A stretch of DNA of 64,000 bases from Asticcacaulis benevestitus DSM 16100 = ATCC BAA-896 (GTDB taxonomy: Bacteria; Pseudomonadota; Alphaproteobacteria; Caulobacterales; Caulobacteraceae): positions 124,001 to 188,000 of the forward strand of contig NZ_AQWM01000001.1 of assembly GCF_000376105.1 (NCBI RefSeq), read 5' to 3'. Positions within the stretch are counted from its first letter, which is position 1. Every line of letters begins with the position of its first letter. Under the pieces are notes generated by a model. That model ran no database searches, was not told the origin of the DNA, and saw nothing but the letters and a program-made list of their open reading frames with translations. The translations under genes were made by a program, and so were the position numbers. Below, piece after piece: positions 8,071 to 16,705 of the stretch.

Positions 8071-9570
8071 GTGGATCACGATATGAACGTCAACCAATTT
8101 ATGCCGCATGGCTACTGCTTTCTGTGGCAGCCCGGTATTTTGTGGCTCCATGTCCTGTCAGATCTGGGGATTGTTCTGGCCTATTTCGGCATTCCCCTGG
8201 CGCTGATCTATTTTATCAGGAAGCGCAAGGATCTGCCGTTTCAGATGGTGTTCGTGCTGTTCGGCGCCTTCATCCTGCTGTGCGGCTTCTCGCACCTTCT
8301 TAATATATGGGTGCTGTGGCATCCGGACTATTACTTCGAAGGTGTTATCAAGGCGCTGACCGCCGTGGCCTCGATCGCCACCCTGGTCACCATTGTGCGC
8401 ATGATGCCGAAAGCCTTGGCCCTGCCGAGCCCGAAGCAACTGGCCGACGCCAACGCCAGGCTGGAGGACCTTCATCGGCAAAGCGAGGAGAACAACCGTG
8501 CCGCCATGGGCGCGGTGGTCGATAACGTCCTCGATGGTGTGATCACGATCGATGAGAATGACCGCATTCAGAGCTTCAACGCCGCCTGCGAGAGCATTTT
8601 CGGCTATAGCGCCGAGGAAGTGCAGGACAAGCCGATCAGCCTTTTGATGCCCGACCCGACCTATACCGAACACGACCGATACATCGGCGAATATCTGAAT
8701 ACCGACACCACTGGCCGCGAGGTCAAGGCGCGGCGCAAGGACGGCACGGAATTCCCGGCCGATCTGTCGGTCAGCGCCTTCGAAATTGACGGCAAGCAGC
8801 ACTATACCGGCATCGTGCGCGACATCACCAAGGCCAAGCTGGCCGAGGACAGCCGCCAGAGGCTGTTGCGCCGCCTGACCGATTCCAACACCGAACTGGA
8901 GCGCTTCGCCTATGTCGCCTCGCATGACATGCAGGAGCCCCTGCGCATGGTGCTCAATTTCAGCCAGATCGTTGCCAAGGACTATGCCGACAAGCTCGAT
9001 GACGACGGCAAGGAATATCTCAAGATCATCGGCGATTCGGCGATGCGGATGCGCGACATGGTGCAGGATCTGCTCGAATATGCCCGCGTCGATAAGGAAG
9101 GCTTCCGCTGTTCCGATGTCGATATGCGCACCGAACTGGTGCATGTGCTCGATAACCTGCGCGCCCTGACCCGGGAGAGCCTGGCGGTCATCACCTATGA
9201 CACCCTGCCGCGGCTCAAGGGCAATGGCGTGCAACTGATGCGCCTGATGCAGAACCTCGTCACCAACGCCATCAAGTATCAAAAGCCGCGCCGTCTGCCG
9301 GTCATCCATATCGGTGTGGCGGACGACGGGGATATGTGGAGGTTTTCGGTGAAGGATAACGGTATGGGCATTGATGAGGCCTTTGTCGGCCAGATTTTCG
9401 AGCCCTTCCGTCGGCTGCATAGCTGGGACGGCATCCAGGGCACGGGGCTGGGCCTCGCGGTCTGCCGCAAGATCGTAGAGAACCACGGCGGCCGCATCTG
9501 GGTGGAATCCGAGCAGGGTGTCGGTTCCACCTTTTTCTTTATGATCCCGAAAGACCTTAAGAGCGTATAA
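8071..9570 (+). CDS. Membrane histidine kinase with ethylene-receptor-like (ETR1-type) sensor domain and PAS domain
   Basis: A 499-residue kinase. Three transmembrane helices (about 25-110) match the ethylene-binding domain of plant ETR1: D31, Y38, I41, P42, and C71-x3-H75 in LLCGFSHLLNIW, equal to ETR1 D25, Y32, I35, P36 and the copper ligands C65/H69. A PAS domain (about 150-265), a HisKA domain with H285 in ASHDMQEPLR, and an HATPase with NAIKYQ and GTGLGL follow. There is no GAF domain and no attached receiver. A GTG at 8071 has a GGAAGGA ribosome site 9 bases ahead; an ATG at 8083 is the alternative. Flanked by two Rcp1-like receivers. Ethylene or another small ligand as signal is inference from the conserved copper site. 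Confidence 0.9.
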   Translation: MDHDMNVNQFMPHGYCFLWQPGILWLHVLSDLGIVLAYFGIPLALIYFIRKRKDLPFQMVFVLFGAFILLCGFSHLLNIWVLWHPDYYFEGVIKALTAVASIATLVTIVRMMPKALALPSPKQLADANARLEDLHRQSEENNRAAMGAVVDNVLDGVITIDENDRIQSFNAACESIFGYSAEEVQDKPISLLMPDPTYTEHDRYIGEYLNTDTTGREVKARRKDGTEFPADLSVSAFEIDGKQHYTGIVRDITKAKLAEDSRQRLLRRLTDSNTELERFAYVASHDMQEPLRMVLNFSQIVAKDYADKLDDDGKEYLKIIGDSAMRMRDMVQDLLEYARVDKEGFRCSDVDMRTELVHVLDNLRALTRESLAVITYDTLPRLKGNGVQLMRLMQNLVTNAIKYQKPRRLPVIHIGVADDGDMWRFSVKDNGMGIDEAFVGQIFEPFRRLHSWDGIQGTGLGLAVCRKIVENHGGRIWVESEQGVGSTFFFMIPKDLKSV

Positions 9571-9591
9571 TCTTTCATAGGAGTGCAAAAC

Positions 9592-10047
9592 ATGGTCAAT
9601 CTGCTTATCCGCGAAGGGCGCGCAGCGGAAATCATGCTGGTGGAAGATAATCGCGGCGATGCCCTGCTGGCCTCACGCGCCTTTCGCCAGGCCGAGATCG
9701 ACAACAACCTGACCGTAGCGGAAACGGCCGAGACGGCCCTGTCGATGCTCAGGCGCGAGGGGGATTACGCCGGGATGCGCCTGCCGGATATCATCCTGCT
9801 CGATCTCAACCTGCCAAAGATGAGCGGCAAGGAACTGCTTAGCCTTATCAAGAACGACGAGGGCTTGCGCCATATTCCGGTGATCATCCTGTCCAGTTCG
9901 GCCGCCGAGCTGGATATTGCCGGCAGCTATGGTCTTCACGCCAACGCCTATATCGTCAAGCCGCTCAATCTGCAGAATTTCACCGACGTCGTGCGCTCGA
10001 TCGAGCAGTTCTTCTTCATGCTGGCCGTTTTGCCGGGGGCGGATTGA
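9592..10047 (+). CDS. Rcp1-like single-domain response regulator
   Basis: A 151-residue receiver with E18-D19, phosphoacceptor D71 (ILLDLNLPKMSG), SSS switch and K in YIVKPL. It begins 21 bases after the ETR1-like kinase with a TAGGAG ribosome site, so both are one operon. Its sequence is close to the receiver at 7406 (for example the shared EDNRGDA and LRREG stretches), suggesting a duplication around the kinase. With no output domain it likely works by phosphotransfer or protein binding. Confidence 0.92.
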   Translation: MVNLLIREGRAAEIMLVEDNRGDALLASRAFRQAEIDNNLTVAETAETALSMLRREGDYAGMRLPDIILLDLNLPKMSGKELLSLIKNDEGLRHIPVIILSSSAAELDIAGSYGLHANAYIVKPLNLQNFTDVVRSIEQFFFMLAVLPGAD

Positions 10048-10336
10048 CGTAAGGTAACATAATTACTTTCATTTCCCTGTATTCAGCCGGCGATAACTTG
10101 CCTGCGGCTAATTTGTGACAGGCGTGCAAAATAAGTTGCCCCTTAACGTTGCGGAAATATTGCCATCTCGCCAGTAACATAACACTGTCGTGCTTGTGAC
10201 GGTGTTCTTCATGCCGTCGCACGACTTAAGGCTGGACCGTAACGGTCACGGCATTACTTATTGCATCGCAATATGTGTCCGGCCGGACGGCAGGCTTGGG
10301 TTGCCGCCATAACAAAAATAAAACTCGCAGGGTCCA
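10048..10336. other. Intergenic region before the GDSL autotransporter
   Basis: 289 bases without a credible gene. It contains AT-rich segments (around 10050-10075) that could hold the promoter of the downstream esterase, and a short GC-rich dyad CCGGCCGG near 10280. No terminator for the upstream receiver gene was recognised. Confidence 0.4.
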
Positions 10337-12196
10337 ATGAAACACACGCTCACTCTGGCGCTTCTGGCGTCCATGGTTTCCATGCTGCCGTTCGCAGCCC
10401 ACGCCCAGTCCTATGACCGTCTGGTCAGCTTCGGCGACTCGCTCAGCGACCCCGGCAACCTGTTCACCGCCACCGGCCAGCCGCCCGCCCCCTATAATCG
10501 CCGTTTCACCAATGATCTGGTGTGGAACGAATATCTTGCTGGCAGCGGCCTCAACTTCTTCGGCTCGCCCGCAACCATCAACAGCGGCAATGTCTATTCC
10601 GGCTGGGGCGGGGCGCGGTCCGATTCCGCCGCCAACTCCAGCGGCCCCATCCCCGGCACGCCGACCCAGATCGGCGCCTATCTGGCGCGCGGCGGCACCT
10701 TTGGGGCCAATGACGTCGTCTCATTATGGGCCGGCGCCAACGATATCTTCCAGGCGCTGCCAACCGCTGCGGCTAATCCCGCGACCGCCTCGGCCTATAT
10801 GACGGGCATCGCCAGCACGGCGGCCGGCAATGTCAGCAGCCAGGTTGGGCAACTGGCCACCGCCGGCGCAAAGACCATCGTCGTCATGAACCTGCCAGAT
10901 CTCGGTTCGACGCCGCAGTTCAACACCAGCATCACCACATCGGGCCTGACCACCTACACCACGGGCGTCTTTAACACCGCGCTCGACACCGGCCTCAACG
11001 CGGCGGCAGCGGCACACAGTGACACCAATATCGTCGAGGTCGATATCCGTTCGGCCTTCAGCGCCATCGTCGCCGATCCGCAAGGCTTCGGGTTCAGCAA
11101 TGTCACCCAGGCCTGCATCACTGTGACGGCCTGCGTCACCGGATCGCAGGAAACCCGCAACAGCTATCTGTTCTGGGACGGCGTCCACCCGACGGCGGCT
11201 GGTCATCAACTGGTGGCCAACCTGGCCGCGCAATATCTTTACACACCCACCCTGACCCGCGGTGTCGGGATGCTGGCCGAGCAGGGCTACACCACCCGCC
11301 GTGCGATTCAGGCCGAGATGGGCTCGCTGCTGCATCGCGCCACCGGCGAGGGCTATTTCGTCCAGATCGTCGGGGCGCAAGGATCGCGTGACACCTCGCT
11401 CGCCATGCAGGACGGCATCGGCGGCGATGACGCCAGCTCTGACGTCAAGGCCTATGATTACAGCCTGGCCGGCGTTCGCGCGGGCGCCGTGCAGTCGATC
11501 GGCAGCGCCACCACTTTTGGCTTTGGCGTCACTGCCCTGACCGGTGATTCCAAGGGCTTCCTCGTCACCGCCAAGCCGACCGATCTGAGCTTTGATCTGG
11601 GCCTTGACTGGCGTCCCGGCCGTTATTTCATTACCGCGACAGCGGGCGCCGGCATCACCAGTTTCAGCGATTATGAACGCCATACGCTGATCAACGCCTT
11701 CCGCGAGACGGTCAATCATGTCGATACCGCCGCCTATTCGGCGCAAGTCCAGACCGGCTTCGATCATGCCATGGGCGATTGGACGGTCACGCCGGTAGCG
11801 CGTCTGTCCTATGCCAGCGCTACGATGAAGGGCTTCAAGGAGCGCGGCACGGTGGCGGCGGTCGGCTTTGAGGACCGCAAGGTGTCGGCGCTGTCTGGCG
11901 CGGTCGAACTCCAGGCCAGTGGCAAGCTCAGCGAAAATGTCTCCTTGAGCGGTGTGCTGGGTTATGAGGCCGTGCTGAGCGGCGATCAGGAAGACCTGCG
12001 CGGCAAGCTGATCAACAATACGGCGCAGGCCTTTGCCACCAAAATGGGCGATGTCGGCAGCCCCGGCGTACTGGTCGGCATTGGTCTGGAGCGCAGGATG
12101 GGCGGCTATGCGCTGTCGGCGCAATATCGCGGCACCTATGGCTCTGACAGCCAGCAGGACCAGACCGCGCTGATTTCTCTGAATAAAGCGTTTTAG
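10337..12196 (+). CDS. GDSL-family autotransporter esterase/lipase
   Basis: A 619-residue outer-membrane protein resembling EstA. A Sec signal (cut after AHA, residue 23) is followed by a GDSL/SGNH hydrolase passenger: block I FGDSLSD with nucleophile S35, block III GAND, and block V WDGVHPTAAGH with the catalytic Asp and His. From about residue 330 a beta-barrel autotransporter domain runs to the C-terminal aromatic residue (LNKAF), the BAM recognition end. The passenger is expected to be displayed at the cell surface and hydrolyse esters. It stands alone and ends just before a GC-rich hairpin. Confidence 0.92.
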   Translation: MKHTLTLALLASMVSMLPFAAHAQSYDRLVSFGDSLSDPGNLFTATGQPPAPYNRRFTNDLVWNEYLAGSGLNFFGSPATINSGNVYSGWGGARSDSAANSSGPIPGTPTQIGAYLARGGTFGANDVVSLWAGANDIFQALPTAAANPATASAYMTGIASTAAGNVSSQVGQLATAGAKTIVVMNLPDLGSTPQFNTSITTSGLTTYTTGVFNTALDTGLNAAAAAHSDTNIVEVDIRSAFSAIVADPQGFGFSNVTQACITVTACVTGSQETRNSYLFWDGVHPTAAGHQLVANLAAQYLYTPTLTRGVGMLAEQGYTTRRAIQAEMGSLLHRATGEGYFVQIVGAQGSRDTSLAMQDGIGGDDASSDVKAYDYSLAGVRAGAVQSIGSATTFGFGVTALTGDSKGFLVTAKPTDLSFDLGLDWRPGRYFITATAGAGITSFSDYERHTLINAFRETVNHVDTAAYSAQVQTGFDHAMGDWTVTPVARLSYASATMKGFKERGTVAAVGFEDRKVSALSGAVELQASGKLSENVSLSGVLGYEAVLSGDQEDLRGKLINNTAQAFATKMGDVGSPGVLVGIGLERRMGGYALSAQYRGTYGSDSQQDQTALISLNKAF

Positions 12197-12214
12197 GGAA
12201 AACGAGTCCTTATA

Positions 12215-12236
12215 CCTCCCCGGTTTACCGGGGAGG
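12215..12236. terminator. GC-rich hairpin between convergent genes
   Basis: Perfect ten-base arms CCTCCCCGGT and ACCGGGGAGG separated by two bases, 18 bases after the autotransporter stop. No T-run follows, so it may be a transcript-stabilising or bidirectional stop structure, or a small repeat element. Confidence 0.5.
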
Positions 12237-12314
12237 GGGACCGACGCGCCAGCGCTCAAGCAGCGAGGCGATAGCGCAACATTTGCAGGCGCGTTGGTGG
12301 TGGGGCTTCTTACT

Positions 12315-13013
12315 TTAAGACGAACTGATCAAGCCGGCGGCGATATTGATCGTCAGGGCCAGAACCGTGGCGTTGAAGAGATAGGCCGTTACGCAGTGGA
12401 TCAGGCCAATGCGACGCATATTGGTGGTGGCGAAATCGACGTCCGCTGTCTGGCCCGATGTGCCGATAACAAAGGCGAAATAGAGAAAATCCATATAGTG
12501 CGGTGCCTTGGTGCCGGGAAAGATCAGCGACGGCTCGCCCTTGTTGCGCGGAAGTTCGGCATAATAGCCGTGGGCGTAATGGAAGGCGAAGGCGATGTGG
12601 ATATAGGTCCAGGCGGTGATCAGGGTCAGGCCGGAGAGGGCGACATGCCAGGCTTTTGCCGCGTCGCTGACGTTCTGCGTGGTCGCCAGTTCGCCGATGA
12701 TAGCGACGAAACTCAAAATAGCCGCCAGAATCGACAGCAGGAGAATCACCCCTTCGCCATCGTCATAAAGGTGGGCGTGGCTTTCGAGGCTGGCGCGATC
12801 GGCGGTCAGCATGGCCTGAAGCGCAAGGGCGATGTAGGGAACCGTGAAACAGTTCCACGCGATCAGGGCGCTGGTGATGCCGTTGAGGTGCGTGAAACCA
12901 AGGCAAAAACCCAATACCGCAAGGCCAGTCAGCAGTGAAAAGACAAGTTGGGGTTTGTGGCGCAGATATCGGATAACGGTGAGATTTAAAAAGCCGGTCT
13001 TGCGGGACGTCAT
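12315..13013 (-). CDS. DUF1345 family integral membrane protein
   Basis: A 232-residue protein with about five to six hydrophobic helices. The C-terminal part carries the DUF1345 signature DFLYFAFVIGTSGQTADV. The family is of unknown function and sits in the inner membrane. No strong ribosome site precedes the ATG at 13013. It is divergent from the SRPBCC gene and convergent with the autotransporter. Confidence 0.85.
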   Translation of the reverse strand: MTSRKTGFLNLTVIRYLRHKPQLVFSLLTGLAVLGFCLGFTHLNGITSALIAWNCFTVPYIALALQAMLTADRASLESHAHLYDDGEGVILLLSILAAILSFVAIIGELATTQNVSDAAKAWHVALSGLTLITAWTYIHIAFAFHYAHGYYAELPRNKGEPSLIFPGTKAPHYMDFLYFAFVIGTSGQTADVDFATTNMRRIGLIHCVTAYLFNATVLALTINIAAGLISSS

Positions 13014-13109
13014 AGTTATGTAAAACTCTTGTCAGTTGTGTGACCTATGTTAGGCTCTTTGATCTGCCGCTTGTCAATTTTGCAATGGGGGAGCAACGAG
13101 GTTTCGCGT

Positions 13110-13562
13110 ATGACGATCGCTTTCGAACACGGTATTGAACTGCCGCAACCGCCGCATCAGGTTTTTGCCCTCCTGGCCGACTATTCCAAGGTGCCGTTGT
13201 GGCTCAAGCGGTGCGAAGGCGTGGCCAAGGCGAGTTCGGGCCCTAACAAGGTGGGCGACAAACTGCGCTATGCCTATTGCGAGAGTGGCCGCCACGGATT
13301 GATGGACGGCGTGATCACCGCCTATGACCAGGATCGTCACATGGCTTACCGCTATTTCGACAAGATGATGGCGGTGGTAGTCGAGTTCCACATGGAGCCT
13401 TCCGGCGAGGGCACGCGGCTGACCCACCTGATAGACATCACCCCGCATAGCTTCATGGCCAAACTGATGTCGCCGGTGTTCAAAATGAAGCTGCCGAAGC
13501 AGACCATCCAGACGACGGAAAATATTCGCGACTTGCTGGCGAAGGAAGCGGTCAGTCTATAG
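13110..13562 (+). CDS. SRPBCC-family (START-like) protein
   Basis: A 150-residue polyketide-cyclase/START-like fold: the N-terminal strand and helix FALLADYSKVPLWLKRCEGV, a central KVGDKLRYAY strand and a long C-terminal helix TIQTTENIRDLLAKEA. Such proteins bind hydrophobic ligands in a cavity; the ligand is unknown. The ATG at 13110 has a GAGG site 9 bases ahead. Its stop codon overlaps that of the convergent nitronate monooxygenase by six bases. Confidence 0.8.
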   Translation: MTIAFEHGIELPQPPHQVFALLADYSKVPLWLKRCEGVAKASSGPNKVGDKLRYAYCESGRHGLMDGVITAYDQDRHMAYRYFDKMMAVVVEFHMEPSGEGTRLTHLIDITPHSFMAKLMSPVFKMKLPKQTIQTTENIRDLLAKEAVSL

Positions 13563-14513
13563 ATCGTATAGCTTCGCCCTGGCGGCAAAGGCTTTATGAG
13601 CGGCGGAGAACTCCGCCTTCAGGCGGCTGACGAGGTCGGCGACCGGCAGCACCTCGTGGATCGAGCCGACGCCCTGGCCGGCTGACCAGATCGTCTTCCA
13701 GGCCTTGGCCTCGCTGTTCAGTTCTTCGGCCATGTCGATCTTGTGGTGCGGGTCCTTGGCCGCCGCCGGATCGAGGCCGTTGGCAATAAGCGAGGGTGTC
13801 AGGAAGTTGGCGTTGATGCCCGAAATAGCATCGGTATAGGTGATGTCCTTGGCCGTGCTCTCGATCAGCATTTCGCGGTAGCCCTCGACAGCGCGGGCCT
13901 CGGTGGTGGCGATAAAACGCGTGCCCATATAGCCAAGGTCGGCGCCTGCCATCAGGCCCGCCGCCACGTCGCCGCCGGTTGATTGCGCACCGGAAAGCAG
14001 GATGGTTCCGCTGAAGAACTCGCGGATTTCATTGATCAGGGCGAACGGGTGCTGATTGCCGGCATGGCCGCCGGCGCCGGCCGAGACTAGGATCAGGCCA
14101 TCGACACCGGCCTCCATCGCCTTGCGGGCATGGCGGGCATTGATAATGTCATGGAAGACCACGCCGCCGTAAGAATGGACGGCATCGACGATATCCTTGA
14201 CCGCGCCAAGCGAGGTGATGACCAACGGCACCTTGTGCTGGACGGTGATCTGGATATCGGCCATCAGGCGCGTATTGGTGTTGTGAACGATCAGGTTGAC
14301 GCCGAAAGCGGCATCTTCGGGGCCTAAGCTGCCCTTGATCTCATCCAGCCATTCCGCATAGCCCTCCGACGTGCGCTGGTTGAGGGCGGGGAAGGTGCCG
14401 ATCATGCCGGCCTTGCAGGTGGCGATGACGATCTCCGGGCCTGAAACCAGAAACATCGGTGCTGCGACCGCCGGAAAGCGCAGGTTCTTGGAGAGCGAAG
14501 CGGGAATGGCCAT
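13557..14513 (-). CDS. Nitronate monooxygenase (NMO, 2-nitropropane dioxygenase family)
   Basis: A 318-residue FMN-dependent TIM-barrel enzyme. Visible family motifs are the N-terminal PAVAAPMFLVSGPEIV, the GGVVFHDI strand, SAGAGGHAGNQHPFALINEI (catalytic-His region) and GADLGYMGTRFIAT (phosphate-binding). It oxidises alkyl nitronates such as propionate-3-nitronate with O2, a detoxification step. The ATG at 14513 is preceded by GAGGAAAC. Convergent with the SRPBCC gene. Confidence 0.9.
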   Translation of the reverse strand: MAIPASLSKNLRFPAVAAPMFLVSGPEIVIATCKAGMIGTFPALNQRTSEGYAEWLDEIKGSLGPEDAAFGVNLIVHNTNTRLMADIQITVQHKVPLVITSLGAVKDIVDAVHSYGGVVFHDIINARHARKAMEAGVDGLILVSAGAGGHAGNQHPFALINEIREFFSGTILLSGAQSTGGDVAAGLMAGADLGYMGTRFIATTEARAVEGYREMLIESTAKDITYTDAISGINANFLTPSLIANGLDPAAAKDPHHKIDMAEELNSEAKAWKTIWSAGQGVGSIHEVLPVADLVSRLKAEFSAAHKAFAARAKLYDL

Positions 14514-14695
14514 GATGTTTCCTCTTATATTAGCTCGAGCGCCGCATGGCTTACGCGCAAACGTGCGCGGCGCGCGGTCGCGCTTGCCAAAACGCGGTCG
14601 GCATTTTGGAGATAACATTTGCAGAAATTGACGTTCGCGTAAAGTTCAAAATCCATATCTCTTGCTTATTTGGCGGTCGCGTCTATATCCAGCTC

Positions 14696-15157
14696 ATGAG
14701 CCATTATACCGATAACCTGACCCAATTAGGTGGCGGCAATGCCGTCGCCAGCGATCCCGCCCTGGCCGTGCTGGAGCGCGTGCCCAATCCGCATAGCGAT
14801 GTCGACTATGTCGCGCGTTTCACGGCGCCGGAATTCACCTCGCTGTGCCCGGTAACCGGCCAGCCGGATTTCGCCCATCTGGTGATTGATTATGTGCCGG
14901 GCGAATGGCTGGTCGAGTCGAAATCGCTGAAGCTGTTCCTGACCAGCTTTCGTAATCACGGCGCCTTCCATGAGGATTGCACCATCTATATCGCCAAGCG
15001 CCTGAAAGAGTTGCTCGACCCGCGCTGGCTGCGCATTGGCGGCTTCTGGTATCCGCGCGGTGGCATTCCGATCGATGTTTTCTGGCAAACAGGTGAAGCG
15101 CCCAAGGGCGTCTATGTGCCGGACTTCGGCGTGCCCAGCTATCGTGGCCGGGGCTAA
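14696..15157 (+). CDS. queF: NADPH-dependent 7-cyano-7-deazaguanine reductase QueF
   Basis: A 153-residue unimodular QueF. Nucleophile C51 lies in [13 protein letters not shown] with D58 downstream, and the NADPH/QueF motif [10 protein letters not shown] follows, then HEDC. It reduces preQ0 to preQ1 in queuosine synthesis for wobble position 34 of tRNAs. No other queuosine gene is nearby. The start ATG at 14696 gives the usual N-terminus; the ribosome site is weak. Confidence 0.95.
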   Translation: MSHYTDNLTQLGGGNAVASDPALAVLERVPNPHSDVDYVARFTAPEFTSLCPVTGQPDFAHLVIDYVPGEWLVESKSLKLFLTSFRNHGAFHEDCTIYIAKRLKELLDPRWLRIGGFWYPRGGIPIDVFWQTGEAPKGVYVPDFGVPSYRGRG

Positions 15158-15163
15158 GCGCAG

Positions 15164-15388
15164 GTGAGGGGCTTTGGCAAATGGTGGTTTAGGGGCGTGG
15201 TGATCATTGGCATCACGCACGCCATTATTTTGCTGCCTGCCTTGATGCTTGTACTACTTTCGCAAACCAAAGTTCTCGACTTTGCTGGCGGCGCCGTTGT
15301 GAACATAAAATGGCTGACCTTGCTCGCCCTGTCACCAATGTTAGGGTGCGTTGCTGAGGTCTGGAGGCGGCTCAGCCGGAAGCGATGA
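15164..15388 (+). CDS. Small membrane protein, hypothetical
   Basis: A 74-residue frame starting at GTG, 7 bases after queF, encoding two hydrophobic segments (about 11-33 and 47-62) and a basic C-terminus RRLSRKR. The tight spacing suggests co-transcription with queF. No family recognised; the GTG start and short length leave doubt. Confidence 0.5.
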   Translation: MRGFGKWWFRGVVIIGITHAIILLPALMLVLLSQTKVLDFAGGAVVNIKWLTLLALSPMLGCVAEVWRRLSRKR

Positions 15389-15399
15389 CAACCCCAGGC

Positions 15400-15714
15400 T
15401 TAAGTCTGGCAGGGCTGTAAGCGCCGTTCCCAAACCTGTTCAAGATCGATATCGAAATAACCATGGGCTATACGATTGCGCATCCCACGCATGTTGCGCC
15501 AGGGAATGTCTGGGTGCTCTTCGGTAAACTCAGGAAACTCCTTCATCGCTCGCGTCGCCGCTTCGCCTATAATGACGAGGTTCATGATCACGGCCTGCTG
15601 CGTGCGTTTATCCGCTACAAAGCCGGCCTTATCCATGCCAGAAATATAGTCAGAAGCCTGCTTTACGCCCTCCTGCATATGGCGCAGATAGTCTTGAAGC
15701 TTCTCAGCCATCAT
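15400..15714 (-). CDS. hepT: HepT-like ribonuclease toxin, C-terminus probably frameshifted
   Basis: A 104-residue DUF86/HepT protein, the HEPN-fold toxin of the MntA-HepT pair. The catalytic R-x4-H-x-Y motif is intact (R79, H84, Y86 in RNRIAHGYF). The last residues after VWE read RRLQPCQT, whereas a one-base insertion at about 15430 would continue VWETALTALPDL, the usual HepT ending. The active site is unaffected, but the final helix is altered. The start overlaps the MntA stop by ATGA, a translational coupling. Confidence 0.85.
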   Translation of the reverse strand: MMAEKLQDYLRHMQEGVKQASDYISGMDKAGFVADKRTQQAVIMNLVIIGEAATRAMKEFPEFTEEHPDIPWRNMRGMRNRIAHGYFDIDLEQVWERRLQPCQT

Positions 15715-16001
15715 ATGGCGCGGGCCTCAGCAAGCACCTGAGCGCGGAAAGACGGGGGGATGTCGCCGGGTGTCAGCAGATCGACAGGCACACCAAGCAT
15801 TTCCTGAAGCTCATCCTGCACCCCCCCCAGATCAAAGAGAGTCGTGTTCGGCAAGGTGTCAACCACCAGATCAAGGTCGCTGCCGTCTTTGTCGCTGCCA
15901 TGTAAGGTAGAACCAAAGACACGCGGGTTCGAGGCTCTGAAACGTGTCGTCAGGGAGCGTATAGCATCACGATGGATGTTCAGGGCAACAGAGGGCTTCA
16001 T
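15711..16001 (-). CDS. mntA: MntA-type minimal nucleotidyltransferase antitoxin
   Basis: A 96-residue minimal nucleotidyltransferase. The signature GS-x10-DxD is complete (G30, S31, D42, D44 in FGSTLHGSDKDGSDLDL). In characterised pairs MntA adds AMP to the HepT tyrosine and silences it. It precedes hepT and overlaps it by four bases. GC is slightly lower than in the flanking genes, consistent with a mobile toxin-antitoxin module. Confidence 0.9.
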   Translation of the reverse strand: MKPSVALNIHRDAIRSLTTRFRASNPRVFGSTLHGSDKDGSDLDLVVDTLPNTTLFDLGGVQDELQEMLGVPVDLLTPGDIPPSFRAQVLAEARAI

Positions 16002-16038
16002 GAGTTTAGCTTAGCCTATATTCAAGAAAAAGGCCAAC

Positions 16039-16659
16039 TCAGCCCTCCCACCAGCTAACCCGTGCCTCATAATCCGGGCGCTCGCGTTCCAGCGGCGCTT
16101 CGGTGGGGGTGCCGAGGAAGATCCAGCCGGCGACATTTTCGCCCGCGGTCAGGCCGAGCAGCGCCTTGGCGTCGTCGTCATAGGAATACCAGTCCGTGAT
16201 CCAGTTGGCGCCATAGCCTAAGGCGCCGGCGGCGATCAGCAGGTTCTGGCAGACCGCGGCGGCGGAAAGCTGCTGTTCCCACAGAGGTTTTTTATACGGA
16301 AACACCGGACTGGAAATCACCAGCAGGGCTTCCGGTGGGATCGACAGCTTTTGCAGCGCGCCCACGGCCTTGCGATCATCGCGGCTCTCGGCCAGTGTTT
16401 TCAGTTTTTCCACCAGCTTTGCCTTACTCTCCGGCGTGAAGCGCACAATGCGCCACGGCCCAAGCTTGCCGTGGTCGGGCACGCGGAAGCCAATTTTGAT
16501 CAACAGATCGATCTCGTCTTCCGAAGGGGCTGGCAGGTCGAGCGTCGGGGCCGGGGCGCTGCGGCGGTGAAACAGTACATCGAGCACCTCGGCCGATTTT
16601 TTTTGCGCTACGGGCTGGCCGAATGCGATCGGCGTCTGGTCAAAGTCGGGCAAGGACAT
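16039..16659 (-). CDS. Nitroreductase family protein (YdjA-like)
   Basis: A 206-residue FMN-dependent nitroreductase. Family features are the N-terminal FHRRSAPAP (phosphate-binding Arg/Ser), RVPDHGKLGPWRIVRF, the long helix AAAVCQNLLIAAGALGYGANWITDW and the C-terminal GWIFLGTPTE. These enzymes reduce nitro groups or quinones with NAD(P)H. The frame runs upstream to 16854, but the ATG at 16659 matches family length and sits in the divergent gap with the NUDIX gene. Confidence 0.9.
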   Translation of the reverse strand: MSLPDFDQTPIAFGQPVAQKKSAEVLDVLFHRRSAPAPTLDLPAPSEDEIDLLIKIGFRVPDHGKLGPWRIVRFTPESKAKLVEKLKTLAESRDDRKAVGALQKLSIPPEALLVISSPVFPYKKPLWEQQLSAAAVCQNLLIAAGALGYGANWITDWYSYDDDAKALLGLTAGENVAGWIFLGTPTEAPLERERPDYEARVSWWEG

Positions 16660-16705
16660 GCTATGGCTCACGGTGAAGAATCTCTCGTCAGCATATAGGT
16701 GAGCC

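Noticed and set aside
8158-9588. 476-codon open frame on the minus strand
   Set aside because: Antisense shadow of the ETR1-like kinase; no ribosome site and no recognisable domain.
10724-12259. 511-codon open frame on the minus strand
   Set aside because: Antisense to the GDSL autotransporter and composed of low-quality Arg/Gly/Ala-rich sequence.
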